From the NCBI RefSeq assembly GCF_963678975.1, contig NC_089280.1, positions 15,908,780-15,972,779 on the forward strand: a stretch of DNA of 64,000 nt. The letters are read 5' to 3'. Numbering within the stretch: the first letter of the stretch is position 1; each line of letters begins with the position of its first letter. Shown here piece by piece: positions 37,376 to 49,809 of this stretch. Source of the DNA: Dysidea avara (Eukaryota > Porifera > Demospongiae > Dictyoceratida > Dysideidae). The translations under genes were made by a program, and so were the position numbers. The notes beneath the pieces are model-generated. The model was not told where the DNA came from. It saw only the letters and a list, made by a program, of their open reading frames with translations, and searched no databases.

Positions 37376-37860
37376 ATTATCACCAGATTGTTAATCTTCC
37401 TACACATGTGCTGAGATTTACAAGCAATTTAAGAATTAAAGCAATACTGCATTAAGAATTAAAACAACACTGCAACATTGTATACTCAGTCTCCATAATA
37501 ATGTCATCCCAAATGAGATCATGCATGTGCATGTTCTTAGTCAAGATCGTAATGTGCTATATATAGCGCTGTATGTGTATTGTGATATATTATTTCACTT
37601 TCTGTAAAGAACAATGCATATAAACAACAAGTGTTAAACACAATGCAGGATATCATTTGATCACATCTAGTAGCTAGACAAGTTTACTCAGCTGAGCTAG
37701 TAAAACACAATCTCATAGTGATAAATTATACAATGAAACAAATTAAGTGCACCACACAGATATGTAAATCTATAGTTCTCGCAAAATTGTATTGATAAGT
37801 AAGGTGTTTTTCTCACATTTGATAAACTTATTCAACATGATTGGTAAAGGAAAGTACACT

Positions 37861-37904
37861 CAATTGATGATTGGTGAGGGGAAGTCAACAACCAGCCTAT
37901 AAAA
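37861..37904 (+). promoter_or_regulatory. Core promoter of gene 6
   Basis: CAATTGATG, then GAGGGGAAGTCAACAACCAG, then TATAAAA at 37898-37904. Nearly identical to gene 3. Confidence 0.62.
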
Positions 37905-37984
37905 GCAACACATGTGCTGTGCTGATTTATAGCATTTCAAACCAGCTCAGTCACTAACTGCTACAATTATAATCTTCAATGAAG

Positions 37985-38899
37985 ATGACTAGAATTGCTA
38001 CAACAGCAAGTCTCATATTGGTAGTACTTATATATAAAGGTGAGAATCTCACTCATATGTTGAAACATTTCTGGAATACAGATATTTTTAACACTGAATA
38101 GGAGATGCTAATGTTGAGCTGAACCTTTCAAGTACCCTCTACAGTGGTGAAACAGTCAACGGAAGTTGTATTTTTACTGGAGTAAAAAAACCCAGGTATA
38201 TACGGATCAGTGGGATGGGTCAAAATTGTACAGTTGAAGGAGAAATTACAGCAGGCCTTGCTCTACAACATGCAAACTACATTAACAACTTTAAGATCAC
38301 CTGTTTAAAGAGTAACATTTCTTTTGACTTGGAATGCAACACTAACAACAAGAATGAAATGATCAGTAAACCAGTTCAAGGTAAATAGCACAAAATGTAT
38401 AGAATGACTTTATGTATTACAATCTATATTACACCTACAGTGGTGTCTGATCATGAACCAAAGATAGTCAGTCCCCCACTCAATGCTACTGTTACTAGAC
38501 CTGGTCTACCCATCACTTTATCATGTGAAGTGCATGGTGATCCAAATCACTACTTGGTGGGATGGTTTTATAAAAGTTCCATAATCCAAAATGGAGATGA
38601 TGATCACTCTGTTTCTGTGTCTCCAAGCTTTAGGTCACTACAAGGCACCACTCACCACCTCACTGTCCACTCTGTGAAACACGATGGCAAATATCAGTGT
38701 CTAGTGTTCACTATAAGAGACGGAAGTGTTGTAGATAAACTAACCCATCAAGTGACTATCAGTAAAGGTATGCAGTTGCCCAGTTAGCATTTATATGTTT
38801 ATAATGTCTCCTTTTCTTACTCCAGGAAATAGTGAAACACCGCCATCATCTTCATCATCATCGTCATTGTTGGATGCCTTGTCTGGACTTTTCTCTTAA
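37985..38899 (+). CDS. Secreted Ig-domain protein with one four-Cys domain (gene 6, duplicate of gene 3)
   Basis: Exons: 37985-38039, 38102-38380, 38441-38767 and 38826-38899; 244 aa, all introns phase 1. It is the duplicate of gene 3 and all splice sites are conserved. An in-frame ATG six bases upstream (37979) would add Met-Lys; the downstream start is preferred because gene 3 lacks the upstream ATG. The Ig domain differs from gene 3 by about three residues, including Trp to Leu in NHYLVGW; the conserved core Trp in VGWFY is kept. The tail has a run of Ser and ends LLDALSGLFS. The CTATAAAAGC box at ~37897-37906 is conserved. Confidence 0.82.
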
Positions 38900-39091
38900 T
38901 GAAAAACTCCTCAATACATGTACTTGTATATAATTAGCCAAATTGTATTATATTATCTGATGTATGTACATATATTAATATTAATTTACATATACAAATT
39001 TAGTGTTGTACATTATGAAGAGCTATATAAAGAACTGATCAATGCAAGAGACACAGATTAATTTATATCCCTCAAAAATTTGTCCATCTGC

Positions 39092-39313
39092 TGCTCCCTT
39101 GATTATCTGACCCCCTTGGGACCTTGACATGTTCAGATAATCAAAGGTTTGGATAATCAAAGCCCCATTCATTATATACACAGAGCCCTGTTCAAATACT
39201 CTAATAGAACATACATCTTAGACAAAATACTCTAATAGAGCAGTTATTTCTACTGTTTGGATACCAAGTGTTCGGATAATAGAGATTCAGATAATTGAGG
39301 GAGCACTGTACAT
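39092..39313. mobile_element. pogo/Tigger-like miniature element
   Basis: The ends are inverted: CTGCTCCCTTGATTATCTGA on the left and, from the right, CAGTGCTCCCTCAATTATCTGA. Internal TTATCCGAACACTTGG is typical of pogo-class ends. It contains two ACTCTAATAGA motifs (39196-39246). No transposase. Confidence 0.6.
39196..39246 (+). repeat. ACTCTAATAGA mini-repeat pair in the pogo-like element
   Basis: AATACTCTAATAGAACATAC and AATACTCTAATAGAGCAGT, ~38 bp apart. Confidence 0.7.
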
Positions 39314-39349
39314 TATATATCAGTTTTATTATGATTATGATTAAAGTAC

Positions 39350-39432
39350 AGAGCCTGCCTTTAAGTACAGAGCCTGCCTTAAAGTACAGGCTCTGCCTTT
39401 ATGATTATGAGTAAAGGCAGAGCCTGTACACC
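39350..39432. repeat. Hairpin cluster AAAGTACAGGCTCTGCC
   Basis: GTACAGAGCCTGCCTTTA occurs twice, followed by TAAAGTACAGGCTCTGCC and TAAAGGCAGAGCCTGTAC, so direct and inverted copies can form competing hairpins. A related inexact copy lies at about 56870-56910. Confidence 0.6.
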
Positions 39433-39439
39433 AGAAGGC

Positions 39440-39835
39440 CTTATAAAGGCCTGTGGGACACATGGTCTCACTAAAGATGTTTATACTCACTTCACTAAGT
39501 ATGTTTGAAAAGTAGGAGAAAGAAGAAAAATCCATGACTGCAACCTCGAACCTGCAGCCATCCTATTAACACTTGAACGCTTACAGGAGTTTGCTAGGCA
39601 GTCAGGATATTTTCTTCTTACACTGCCTGACAACACACAAGGGACAACAAACAATATTACTTTCACAAGGATTTTGTCTATGATGTTTATGCCCATAACC
39701 AATAATGGCTGGCTCAAGATAGGACATATAAGTGCTTAGAGCTACAGCTAAGAATATGTGATACTTAATTCCACAGCAGGATAAGTCAACAAGTTTCAAT
39801 TGCAGTGCCTTTCATTTTGTGTCATGTAGGTCTTA
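39440..39835 (-). mobile_element. Possible tRNA-derived SINE
   Basis: On the minus strand, CCTAGCAAACTCCTG (A-box-like, about 39590) is followed ~45 bp later by GCAGGTTCGAGGTTGC (B-box-like, about 39543-39560). The rest is non-coding. Only one copy is seen, so this is tentative. Confidence 0.3.
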
Positions 39836-40149
39836 AAGTGCTTACTATCACCACACTTGCTAACTACAATTATAAGGAAAATAGTGTTGATTTAGCTATA
39901 TTATCCTTCAAATATTCCTAGTCAATCTTGAATACAGAAGATTGCTCAAATGCACATAGTATATAGACACCAGGGGTGGATCCAGACTTCCATCTGGCTT
40001 GCTAGGCTCTGGTTGGCTTGACTGTCTGCCACACTGCATGGAGTCCAGTAGCTAGCTAAATTAAGTCAGTCCAGCTACTTAGTACTAATTATGGTACTGA
40101 AGTAAATAACTTATTCCTGGACATAGTAAGTTGTTGACTCACCTACTCA

Positions 40150-42222
40150 CCAAGGTAAAACTTTAGATTTGGTGTTTTCTACTAATTCTAATATCCACGC
40201 TCGATCTAGAAGTGGTACCAGGCATGTCAGATCATGATGCTGTAGTATTCAGTTTTTCAATAAACCATGTACCTGATCAACAGCCCCTCATAAGGCCTTT
40301 TTGTATCATAAAGCTGATGTGGAAGGAATAAAAGCAGATTTATTAAATTTTCAGAACAGTTTTCTACAACAGGACCCAAGTTCGATGAATGTTGAAGTAA
40401 TGTGAAATGACTTTAAAGAAGCTGTGTATAATACTATCTCCAAGCATGTCCCTCAAAGAACTATACGATCAAATAGTGGTTTGCCATGGATTAATAAAGA
40501 GGACATGAAAGCTCGTAAGCATCTATATGATATTGCTAAAAGAAGCAATAGTGAGGAAGACTGGAGTACTTACCGCAGAATCAAAACCCAAATAAATAAC
40601 AAACCAAAGAAGCTCATAACAACTATTGTAGCATACTATTTGATGACTCCTTTGGTGGTAGCAAGAGACAGTTTTGGAAATATATTAAGGCTAAGCGTAA
40701 AGATGATGTTGGAATCTCCACTATAGTTATTGATGGAAAGCCATGTACTGATACTAAAAGTAAAGCTGAAGCCTTGAACAGTTATTTTAAATCAGTGTTT
40801 ACGAAAGAAGATACAGAGAATTTACCTAATCTGTCAGATCCAAGCTCTGAAGTCCTATTCCCAAATATATCTGACATTACATTTTCAGTGGAAGGCATAC
40901 GTCAATTATTGTCTAACCTTGATACAAATAAAGTCAGTGGTCCAGATAAAATTCCATCATTCATTCTTAAACAGTTTGCTGTGGAAATTTCTCCTATCTT
41001 ACAAGTCATTTTTACAAAAGCACTATCTACAGGCTTACTACCATCAGATTGGAAAAAAGCAAACATTTGTCCAGTCTTTAAGAAATGAAGGCATGATGAA
41101 GCAAGTAATTATAGACCAATATCCCTTACTTCTATATGCTCAAAAACAATGGAACACATCATTTTTCGCAACATAATGAGCCACCTTAATGCCAATGACA
41201 TCCTAATAGAAAACCAACATGGCTTCAGTGCTGGTCATTCTTGTGCTACCCAACTTATTACCCTAACAGAAGATATTCTACATGCTCTAGACCATCAGAA
41301 ACAAGTTGACATAATATTGCTTGATTTTGCTAAAGCTTTTGACACAGTTCCACACCAGCGATTACTTATGAAATTACAATGCTATGGCATTAGAAACAAT
41401 GCATTTAACTGAATCAAAACATGGTTAACTGATCGGACACAATGTGTACTTCTTAATGGCAAATCCTCAACACCAGTAACAGTTACATCAGGGGTATATA
41501 CCACAAGGAACAATACTTGATCCTCTGATGTTCTTGTTGTATATTAATGACATTACCAGAAGTATTTCATCCCCACTACGGCTGTTTGCTGATGACTGCT
41601 AGAGTAATTGATTCCCAGAATGATGCTTCCATCCTTCAGCAAGATCTTGACAGACTATCAGAATAGGTACACATATGACAACTTAGGTTTAATGTATTGT
41701 AATAAGATGCACCAGATCTCAGTCACCTATCATTCACAACTATGAACTGAACAACCATACCTTAACAATTACTGATAGACATACATACCTCGGAGTACTC
41801 TTGGACAAACATTTATCTTGGTCACCTCATGTGTCCAAAATAACAAGAAAATCATCCAGAACATTTAAACTTTCTTAAGAGAAACCTAAGCAATTGTTCT
41901 ACAGCAGCAGCATATTTAGCAATATGCTTCAGTAGTATGGGACCCTATTTATAACAGTGGTGTACTTAAACTTGAAAATATTCAAAGAAGAACAACAAGA
42001 CGGGTATTGAAAGATTACAGTAGATACAGTTCAGGTACTTCCATGCTCCAACATCTCTCCTGGCCTGAACTTAAAACTCGATGTAAGATATCCAGACTGC
42101 AGACATTTTTCAAAGCACTTCACAACCAAATTTCCTTATCTATTCCATCCAATTATCGTCCAATGACCAGAGAAACCAGGCAATATCATCAGTACCATTT
42201 CATACTCCTACAACATCTACTA
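40150..42222 (+). mobile_element. Degraded, 5'-truncated LINE (APE-type, CR1/jockey-like)
   Basis: It starts in the endonuclease end (TLDLVF, then PGMSDHDAV at about 40220). The linker and reverse transcriptase follow: IRQLLSNLDTNKVSGPDKIP, DWKKANICPVFKK, ENQHGFSAGHSCATQLI and LLDFAKAFDTVPHQRL (motif A), then a YINDI region and FADDC near 41590. The thumb follows (YLGVLLDKHLSW near 41790). It ends near LSWPELKTRCKISRLQTFF. Several frameshifts and stops (for example TGA-like breaks at about 41087 and 41410) split it into open pieces of ~85-104 codons. It is inactive. Confidence 0.8.
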
Positions 42223-42223
42223 C

Positions 42224-43090
42224 CAGGGGCGGATCTAGAGTTTCAGAAGGGGGGTGCTAACATAATGGTTGGTTGGATAAGAAAAATGAAAACTGGTTAA
42301 TACAAATAGCTATAGTGTGCAAAACACACTCAGCATGCAGAGCATGCTCTATCTAGGGGTCTGGGGGCAACAATTTTGCAAATTTATTTTATTCAGTATT
42401 AAAATTTGGTAATATTTTTGACCGAAAAAATTATGCCACTTTGTTTAAGTGATTCACAATGTTTTCACAATGCTTGTAAAGCATTGTGAGTTGCCTAAGT
42501 GTAATAATGATGACATGACACTAGTAGCTATTCCAGAACAATTGTAATACTAGCTGTCATATAAGGGCACAGCCAGTAACTAAAATAGATATTCTTTACA
42601 TAAAGAACAGGAAGGAGAAGGATGGAGCTATACGTACATGATCAATACTTGCCATTAATTTTGTGTTTGAAATAACTTAACTTGGCGGTACATTGAAATT
42701 AGCAATTTAGAGTTTGCTAATTGATTACATCAATTCACAGATTAATATGGTAAATTCATCAATATAAAAGATCGCTAAATTTAGCATATTGCTTGGCTTA
42801 AGGTATAGCTAGTGTGCTTTACAGTCTCATGGCTCAAACTGTAACGTCCAAACAGTAACAATGAAGAGAGGGCTTGAGAGGGCAAGTATACACTCACCAT
42901 GCTGTGTGTAGAGTACGCATAAATAGAATTTTCCAGCTAGAGGGGTCTGGGGTGATGCTTCCTCTGGAAATTTTTGGAATATAGCTATCACAAAATTGAA
43001 TCTGGAAGCTATTTTTAACCAAATACTCTACTGTACTGAAAGATTGTGGGGGTGCAAGATGAAAGAGTTTAGTTGTAAGCAATTTTAGAA
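42224..43090. mobile_element. GGGGCGGATCTAG-type short element
   Basis: Begins CAGGGGCGGATCTAGAG directly at the end of the LINE, followed by GAAGGGGGGTGC and AGGGGTCTGGGGGCAAC. The body has GGGCACAGCCAGTAACTAAA and ACAGTCTCATGGCTCAAA, shared with 53577-54250. The right end is not clear. Confidence 0.45.
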
Positions 43091-44084
43091 AAACAGAACT
43101 ACACCTTAAATGCTATTGGATTATAAGGCAATACATAATAGTGGATTGTCAAAGACATACACAGGATTGGATCTTAAGGTCACTGTAGAGATTTAAAATG
43201 CACACAAAAGTAACTTCAACTTTGTAATCAAGACACACGGTAGTGTGTCGTGCGGCCCAAGAAGCCGGCGCGCCAACCGTGAGTATATTTACAGGAAGAA
43301 AGTAAACGCGATTTTCACACCTTTGTAGCTCCATGATTCCTTATCCGATTGAAACCAAAGTTGCTACAGAGGTGCCAGCTAGGTAGGGGAGTCCACATTC
43401 CAAATTTGAAGAAAATCCCTCCAGCCATTTCCGAGATACGAGCGGCCAAAGTTTGGGTTTTTTTTCTTCGTTTTTTTCTTCTTTTCGCACACTTTGCAAA
43501 ATCCAAAATAAAACACGAATGCGTGCTCCAATCGGGCTGAAATTTGGCACACTTAAAGGGCTCATTAAGGCGAATCTCAGTACCAAGTTTGGTAGGAATC
43601 CGATGAACATTCACGGAGTTATGACCGATTATTTGCGTATAATAAGGTCGAAGGTCTGTCACGCCCACAGGGTAAACCGCTTGAAGGAATGAGCTGAAAA
43701 TTGCTATGTAGATGGAGTAACTATCGTAGAAGTGCCTTTTTGTGGTTTGAAAGGAATCAAGTTAAAGGCCATCGAGATATAACACAAAACCCAACCTGTG
43801 TCACAATTACGCGATCGATTTTTCTGAATAAAAAACTAATAGTTTTCACGCCTACCAGGCAAACCGCTTAGAGTAGTGAGCTGAAAATCGGTGTGTGGCT
43901 GGAATAATTATCATAGAAAGTCCTTGCAGTAGTACAGAAGAATCGGATTACAAACCACTGAGTTATGATTCCAAAGCCAACTACGTGTAGCATATGCGAG
44001 ATCGAGATACTCTAATAGAACAGTCACCCTAATAAAGCATTCAGCTCCGTTTATAACTTACTCCATTATAGAATTATATTACAT

Positions 44085-46930
44085 TGCAAGTTATTCTGTA
44101 GGGAGTTCAGCTACATACAGTTAATCTTATAGACAATTCAGCTATAAGCAAGTCACCCTGTAGAGAATTCAGCTACAAATATGTTACTGTAGAGATTCAG
44201 AACATTATAAGTCACACTGAAGAGAATTCAACTATAAACAAGTCACCTTGTAGAGAGTTCAGCTACAACAAGTCACTCTGTAGAGAATTCAGCTACAAAC
44301 AAGTCACTGCGTAAAGGGTTCAGCTACAAAAAAGCTAGCTAGTAGAGAGTTCATCTAGATCAGCTACAAACAAGTTACTTTATGCAATGTTCAGCTACAA
44401 GTAAGTCACTCTGTAGAGAGTTCAGCTACAAACAAGTCACTCTGTAGTACAAACAAGTCACCGTGGAGAGAGAGTTCAGCAACCAATCAAAAAACCACCA
44501 TGTAAAAGAGTTCAGCTATACAAACAAGATATAACTCTATAGAGAGATCGGGTAGAAACTTAACAGATCACACTGTAGAGAGTTCAGCTAGAAACAAGTC
44601 ATCCAGACTGAGTAGAGAGATCAACTAGAAAACATCACCTTGTAGAGAGTTCAAATCACCCTGCAGATAGTTCAGCTACAAACAAATCACCCTATAGAGA
44701 GATCAGCTAGAAGAAGTCACCTTGTAAAGAGTTTAGCTACAAAGAAACTACCATGTAGAGAATTCAGCTATGAACAGAAAATCCTCTCAAGAGTTCAGCT
44801 AGAAACAAGTCATCCTGTAGAGAGATCAACTAGAAGAAGTTACCTTGTAGAGAGTTCAGCTACAAAGAAACAACCATGTAGAAAGTTCAACTGCAAACAA
44901 ATCAAATTGTACAGAGTTCAGCTACAAACAAATCACCCTGTAGAGAGATCAGCTAGAAACAAGTCACCTTGTAGAGAAATCAACTAGAAGAAGTTACCTT
45001 GTAGAGAGTTCAGCTGCAAACAAACCATCATGTAGAGAGTTCAGCTGCAAACAAATCACCTGTAGAGAGTTCAGCTACATACAAATCTCCCTGTAGAGAG
45101 ATCAGCTAGAAGAAGCTACCTTGTAGAGAGTTCAGCTACAGAGAAACCACCATGTAGAGAGTTCAGCTGCAAACAAATCGAATTGTAGAGAGTTTAGCTA
45201 CCAACAAATCACCATGTAGAGAGTTCAGCTAGAAACAGGTTATCCTATAAAGAGATCAGCTAGAAGAGGTTGCCTTGTAGAGTGTTCAGTTATGAACAAA
45301 CTATCATGTAGAAAGTTCAGCTGCAAACGAATCACCCTGCAGAGAGTTCAGCTACGAGAAGATCACCCTATAGAGAGTTTAGCTAGAAGAAGTCACCTTG
45401 TAGAGAATTCAGCTGCAAAGAAACCACCATGTAGATAGTTCAGCTGTAAACACATCATCCTGTAGAGAGTTCAGCTACGAACAGATCACCCGGTAGAGTT
45501 CAGCTAGAAACAAGTCACCCTGCAGAGAGATCAGCTAGAAACAAGTCATCCTGTAGAGAGACCAGCTAGAACAAGTCACTTTGGATGTAGAAAGTTCAGC
45601 TACAAAAAAAATCACCCTGTAGAGAGGTCAACTACAAACAAATCTCCCTGTAGAGAGATCAGCTAGAAGAAGTTACTTTGTAGAGAGTTCAGCTACAAAG
45701 AAACCATCATGTAGAGAGTTCAGCTGCAAACAAATCACCTGTAGAGAGTTCAGCTACAAACAAATCTCCCTGTAGAGAGATCAGCTAGAAGAAGTTTCCT
45801 TGTAGAGAGTTCAGCTACAAACAAATCATCCTGTAGAAAGATCAGCTAGAAGAAGTTACCTTGTGGAGAGTTCAGCTACAAAGAAACCATCATGTAGAGA
45901 GTTAAGGTGCAAACAAATCACCTGTAGAGAGTTCAGCTACAAACAATCACCCTCTAGAAAGATCAGCTAAAAGAAGTCACCCTGTAGAGAGTTCAGTTAC
46001 AAAGAAACCACCATGTAGAGAGTTCAGCTACAAACTAGTGACCTTGTAGAGACATCAGTTACCTTGTAGAGAGTTCAGCTACAAAAGAAAAATCACCCTG
46101 TAGAGAGGTCAGCTACAAACAAATCTCCATGTAGAGAGATCAGCTAGAAGAAGTTACCTTGTGGAGAGTTCAGCTACAAAGAAACCATCATGTAGAGAGT
46201 TAAGGTGTAAACAAATCACCTGTAGAGAGTTCAGCTACAAACAATTCTCTTTGTAGAGAGATCAGCTAGAAGAAGTTACCTTGTAGAGAGTTCAGCTACA
46301 AAGAAACCATCATGTAGAGAGTTCAGCTGCAAACGAATCACTTGTAGAGAGTTCAGCTACAAACAAATCTCCCTGTAGAAAGGTCAGCTAGAAGAAGTCA
46401 CCTTGTAGAGAGTTCAGCTACAAAGAACCATCATGTAGAGAGTTCAGCTGCAAACAAATCACCTGTATAGAGTTCAGCTACAAATAAATCTCCCTGTAGA
46501 GAGATCAGCTAGAAGAAGTTTCCTTTTAGAGAGTTCAGCTACAACAAATCACCCTGTAGAAAATCAACTAGAAGAAGTTACCTTGTGGAGAGTTCAGCTA
46601 CAAAGAAACTATCATGTAGAGAGTTCAGCTGCAAACAAATCACCTGTAGAGAGTTCAGCTACAAACAAATTGCCCTGTAGAAAGATCAGTTAGAAGAAGT
46701 TACCTTGTAGAGAGTTCAGCTACAAAGAAACCATTCTGTAAAGAGCTCAGCTGCAAACCAATCACCTGCACAGAATTCAGCTACAAACAAACCACCCTGT
46801 AGAGAAATCAGCTAGAAGAAGTTACTTGTAGATTGTTCAGCTACAAACAATGCACCCTGTAGAGAGAGCAGCAAGAGGAAGTCACTTTGTAGAGTGTTCA
46901 GTTACAAAGAAACCACCATGGAGAGTTCTG
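44085..46930. repeat. ~30-bp minisatellite array of S2
   Basis: About 90 monomers of the same GTAGAGAGTTCAGCTA family. The first ~500 bp are degenerate and uneven; the rest is regular and shows the four-variant alternation. Confidence 0.9.
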
Positions 46931-47109
46931 TAATAAATATTTGTATTATATATATAATTTGTACATTTACTGATAAAATCAGAAATATTTAAAGTACATC
47001 TGCTTCCTCTTTTCTTCTTCCTGTGGAAAAGAAAAAAAGACAGGTTAAAAAAGTCCCAAAGCCGGCCCATGGCCGGCTTTGGGGTATACAAATACAAAAA
47101 GAAGTGAAA

Positions 47110-47434
47110 TCTAATCCAAAACAGCCAGCTGTAAAAAAAGTGTGCGGCCCTCAAAAAGGTTATGGTGAAAAAAGATGTGAAATCCAAGGTGGCGGCCAAG
47201 AAATGGCTGTGATGGTAGGTTAATGGTAAAAATTTTAATAACGGCAATTTAGGTGAATTTTTTGCCAAGACCAAGCGGCACAAAAATTCACCTGAATTGT
47301 TGTTATTAAAATTTTTACCATTAACCTACCATCACAGCCATTTCTTGGCCGCCACCTTGGATTTCACATCTTTTTTCACCATAACCTTTTTGAGGGCCGC
47401 ACACTTTTTTTACAGCTGGCTGTTTTGGATTAGA
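47110..47434. repeat. Large inverted repeat at the end of S2
   Basis: Arms of ~150 bp complementary to each other around a short spacer (about 47262-47285). Nearly the same sequence as 35151-35469. Confidence 0.85.
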
Positions 47435-48444
47435 TATATATAGCCACAGACTGTTCTGTTAATATTTCAATCTGACTTTCTCAACTATATGGCTCCATCA
47501 CCATATTAATGTTTTACAACCAGAGTCAAAAGTCACTTACATATACAACTAGTTTTTGGCCACAACTATCCCCTAATAATGTGACAGCGTAAATGCTGTG
47601 GTATCATTTGAGTTTATAAAAGTTCAACTTCAAGGGGTTGGGAGTGCAAATCCTGTATGACATTAAATTTTATTAGCTTAAATTGATGCTAGATTCAGAT
47701 AAATGCAGCATGGAACTTTGTACTGATAAAGCACAAACATACAGTACTTAGATACTACAGCCTTGTTGACTGTATACATGCTAAGAAATTATTTTACTTA
47801 AGCATGTTAACCAAAGCAACAACAACTGAATAGTAATAATAATAATTATTATTATTAACACTTTACAGTGACCAGCACCGAAGGTCTGACAGCAACATGT
47901 GCTGTAGCCTTAACCTAGTAATATTAAGATATTTGACAGAAGTTGGTCTCAGAAAGTGAATAGTATATGGCAGGATGTTTGGAGCAATAGTAAGATAGCA
48001 GTGCACAGGTCAAGAAAACACACTGGCAACTTTTTGAAGAAGAAAAAACATTATGTTGAATGTTCTATTATAGTAGTTGACTGTTCTATTTGAGTATTTC
48101 GATTTTTAGCAGCTTTTAGGTTAAGTCTCACACCAAAAGTATAATTTGAACCCCGTTGTAATTCTTCTAAGTAAAGATTAGTAATTCTCCCTTCTCTTTC
48201 GATCTTTTCATTGCCCATGCATATGTATAAGATGCAATTGCATCTATACTGCAACTTCTAGAAGCTTCCTAGCTTGTACATGGTAAAATTTTGGAGGGGG
48301 GTGCTTCAGCACCCCAAGCACCCCCCCTAAATCCACCCTTGAAGTGTTTATAGTTATTTATAAGATTTTTAATTTTAAGGACCTGGTAGTTCTGAGACTA
48401 CCCATAATTCCGCATGTGACTTTTCTGTTATAAAATGATGTACT

Positions 48445-48480
<36 letters not shown>

Positions 48481-49284
48481 AACGCTATGTACATGTTACC
48501 ATGAATTCATGATCTAGCTGCTGAGGCTTACTCAATGTAAAGACTTATACATTGGAACCCTTTGAAATCTGCACTTCCATATGCATGTAAAGGTACGAGA
48601 GTGGTGCTCTATGTGATCTAGTAGTAACAAACCAACATCTGATGATGCTCCTATCCTCCTGGTACAGTAATTATGAAGGAAATTTCCTGTACTGTATGAA
48701 CTCAGATGCAACATATGCATGTGCATATCCTGCCAACATTATGTGTTTAATCAGTGGCACAAAGTTAAATGTTAACGTGTCTGACAGATACGGCGTGTCC
48801 TACACAAAGAAAATATTCAGAAAAAAAGTTGATTATTACATTTTGACCAATACTTGATTTCCTTTAGTTGTAAGGAAAAAGTTGAAATTTGTGATTGATG
48901 CATAAGCCTTGTGCGAACCTAAAACAGATCAAACTAAAAAAATGGTTGCTATCTCAATACAAACTACCATTTTTCTGCTTACTAAGCACATAATTGTGTG
49001 GTACATGATTAATGGGAAAAATACCAACAACTACATGTATTAAATTACTGAAAAAGATAGTGATGGTCCATTTATCCGATTGTTTGCATAATAATGAAGG
49101 AATTATGCATGTAAAGTATCCATTCAGATTAAGAATGTAGATGTTGTTTCATGTAAATGTATAAATGTCAGTCAAATGATGCAAGAAGTGTTATAGAAAA
49201 TTACCACAACTATAATGTCTCGCAGTATCAGTGCTTTCTGTTGGAGACAATATATAGTGACCATGAGTATAGACATGGATGTGT
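47435..49284. other. Gene-free stretch with repeat debris
   Basis: Contains a degenerate mini-repeat (GTTCTATT..AGTAGTTGACTG, about 48060-48110), a GGGGGGTGCTTCAGCACCCC hairpin at about 48296-48320 with CCCCCCTAAATCCACCC, and a (TG)n tract at 48448-48476. A 71-codon open stretch at 48642 shows no recognisable domain. No gene supported. Confidence 0.5.
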
Positions 49285-49382
49285 ATGTGTGGGCTAAAGG
49301 TCATCATGTTAGTGGCTTACAACAAACAAGGGGGAAATCTGGATTTTAAGATTTCTAAGTCCCATCTGATAATGTTTCTGAA
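49285..49382 (+). promoter_or_regulatory. Conserved module downstream of gene 7
   Basis: GGGCTAAAGGTCA at 49291-49303, then AAGGGGGAAATC and AAGTCCCATCTGATAAT. It lies ~0.5 kb beyond the gene 7 stop, so it flanks the gene on its 3' side. Confidence 0.42.
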
Positions 49383-49809
49383 TGCTCTTGATTAATCAAT
49401 GGCAGATTATTTATATGTAAATGCAAGCTTTTACGTAAGTGCTAAACACAAAGGTATCAATCTCACATCATCATGTTTTATTTATTATATTATTACTAGT
49501 AGTATACCCATGGCAGTGCATGCATGCATCATTAATTTTCATAAACTTACTTAGAGTATGCATAATTTTGTAACTCTGTGCAATTTTTGTGCACTTGAAA
49601 CCCCTCTCTTCCAATGGTAAATGGTGAATGATTTCATAAAAAGCTTGGCTAAGATTTAAGAAGCAATTATACCTGGTTTTATAATTACCCAGTAATTAGC
49701 TATATACTTATATATATTTACAATTTCACAGAGCATATTGATGATGTATGTACATATGCAATACTACATAAGTATACAATACAACTAAGTTCATGTATGA
49801 AGGAGTTTT
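49383..49809. other. 3' flank of gene 7
   Basis: AT-rich, no gene. An AATAAA-like signal for gene 7 could not be fixed. Confidence 0.35.

Larger units (their letters stand above)
35549..37860. other. Gene-free upstream region of gene 6
   Basis: Matches 11200-14150 without the 12024-12539 element. Regulatory modules are listed separately. No other gene supported. Confidence 0.5.
15394..39016. repeat. Segmental duplication, copy B
   Basis: Copy B carries gene 4 (-), pseudogene 5 (-) and gene 6 (+). It is longer than A because of insertions at 22273-27132 and 30009-35540. At about 39017 a short match (GAAGAGCTA) to the unit start suggests a remnant of a third copy or the recombination joint. 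Confidence 0.82.
43228..47434. mobile_element. Minisatellite-bearing element S2 (possibly Helitron-like)
   Basis: Second copy of S1: the same TCAAGACACACGGTAGTGTG start and 850-bp leader, a minisatellite, and a terminal inverted repeat (47110-47434). It lies between GTAA and TATATA, again an A/T junction. It lacks the 239-bp element found in S1. Leader identity to S1 is clear but imperfect, with several indels. Confidence 0.65.

Noticed and set aside
15394-39016. Segments A and B as two haplotypes misjoined in assembly
   Set aside because: Not excluded, but different insertions, several percent divergence in places and a distinct microsatellite joint favour true duplication; read depth would decide.
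39543-39600. A tRNA gene
   Set aside because: A- and B-box-like motifs are present but no cloverleaf can be drawn; a SINE relic is the most that can be said.
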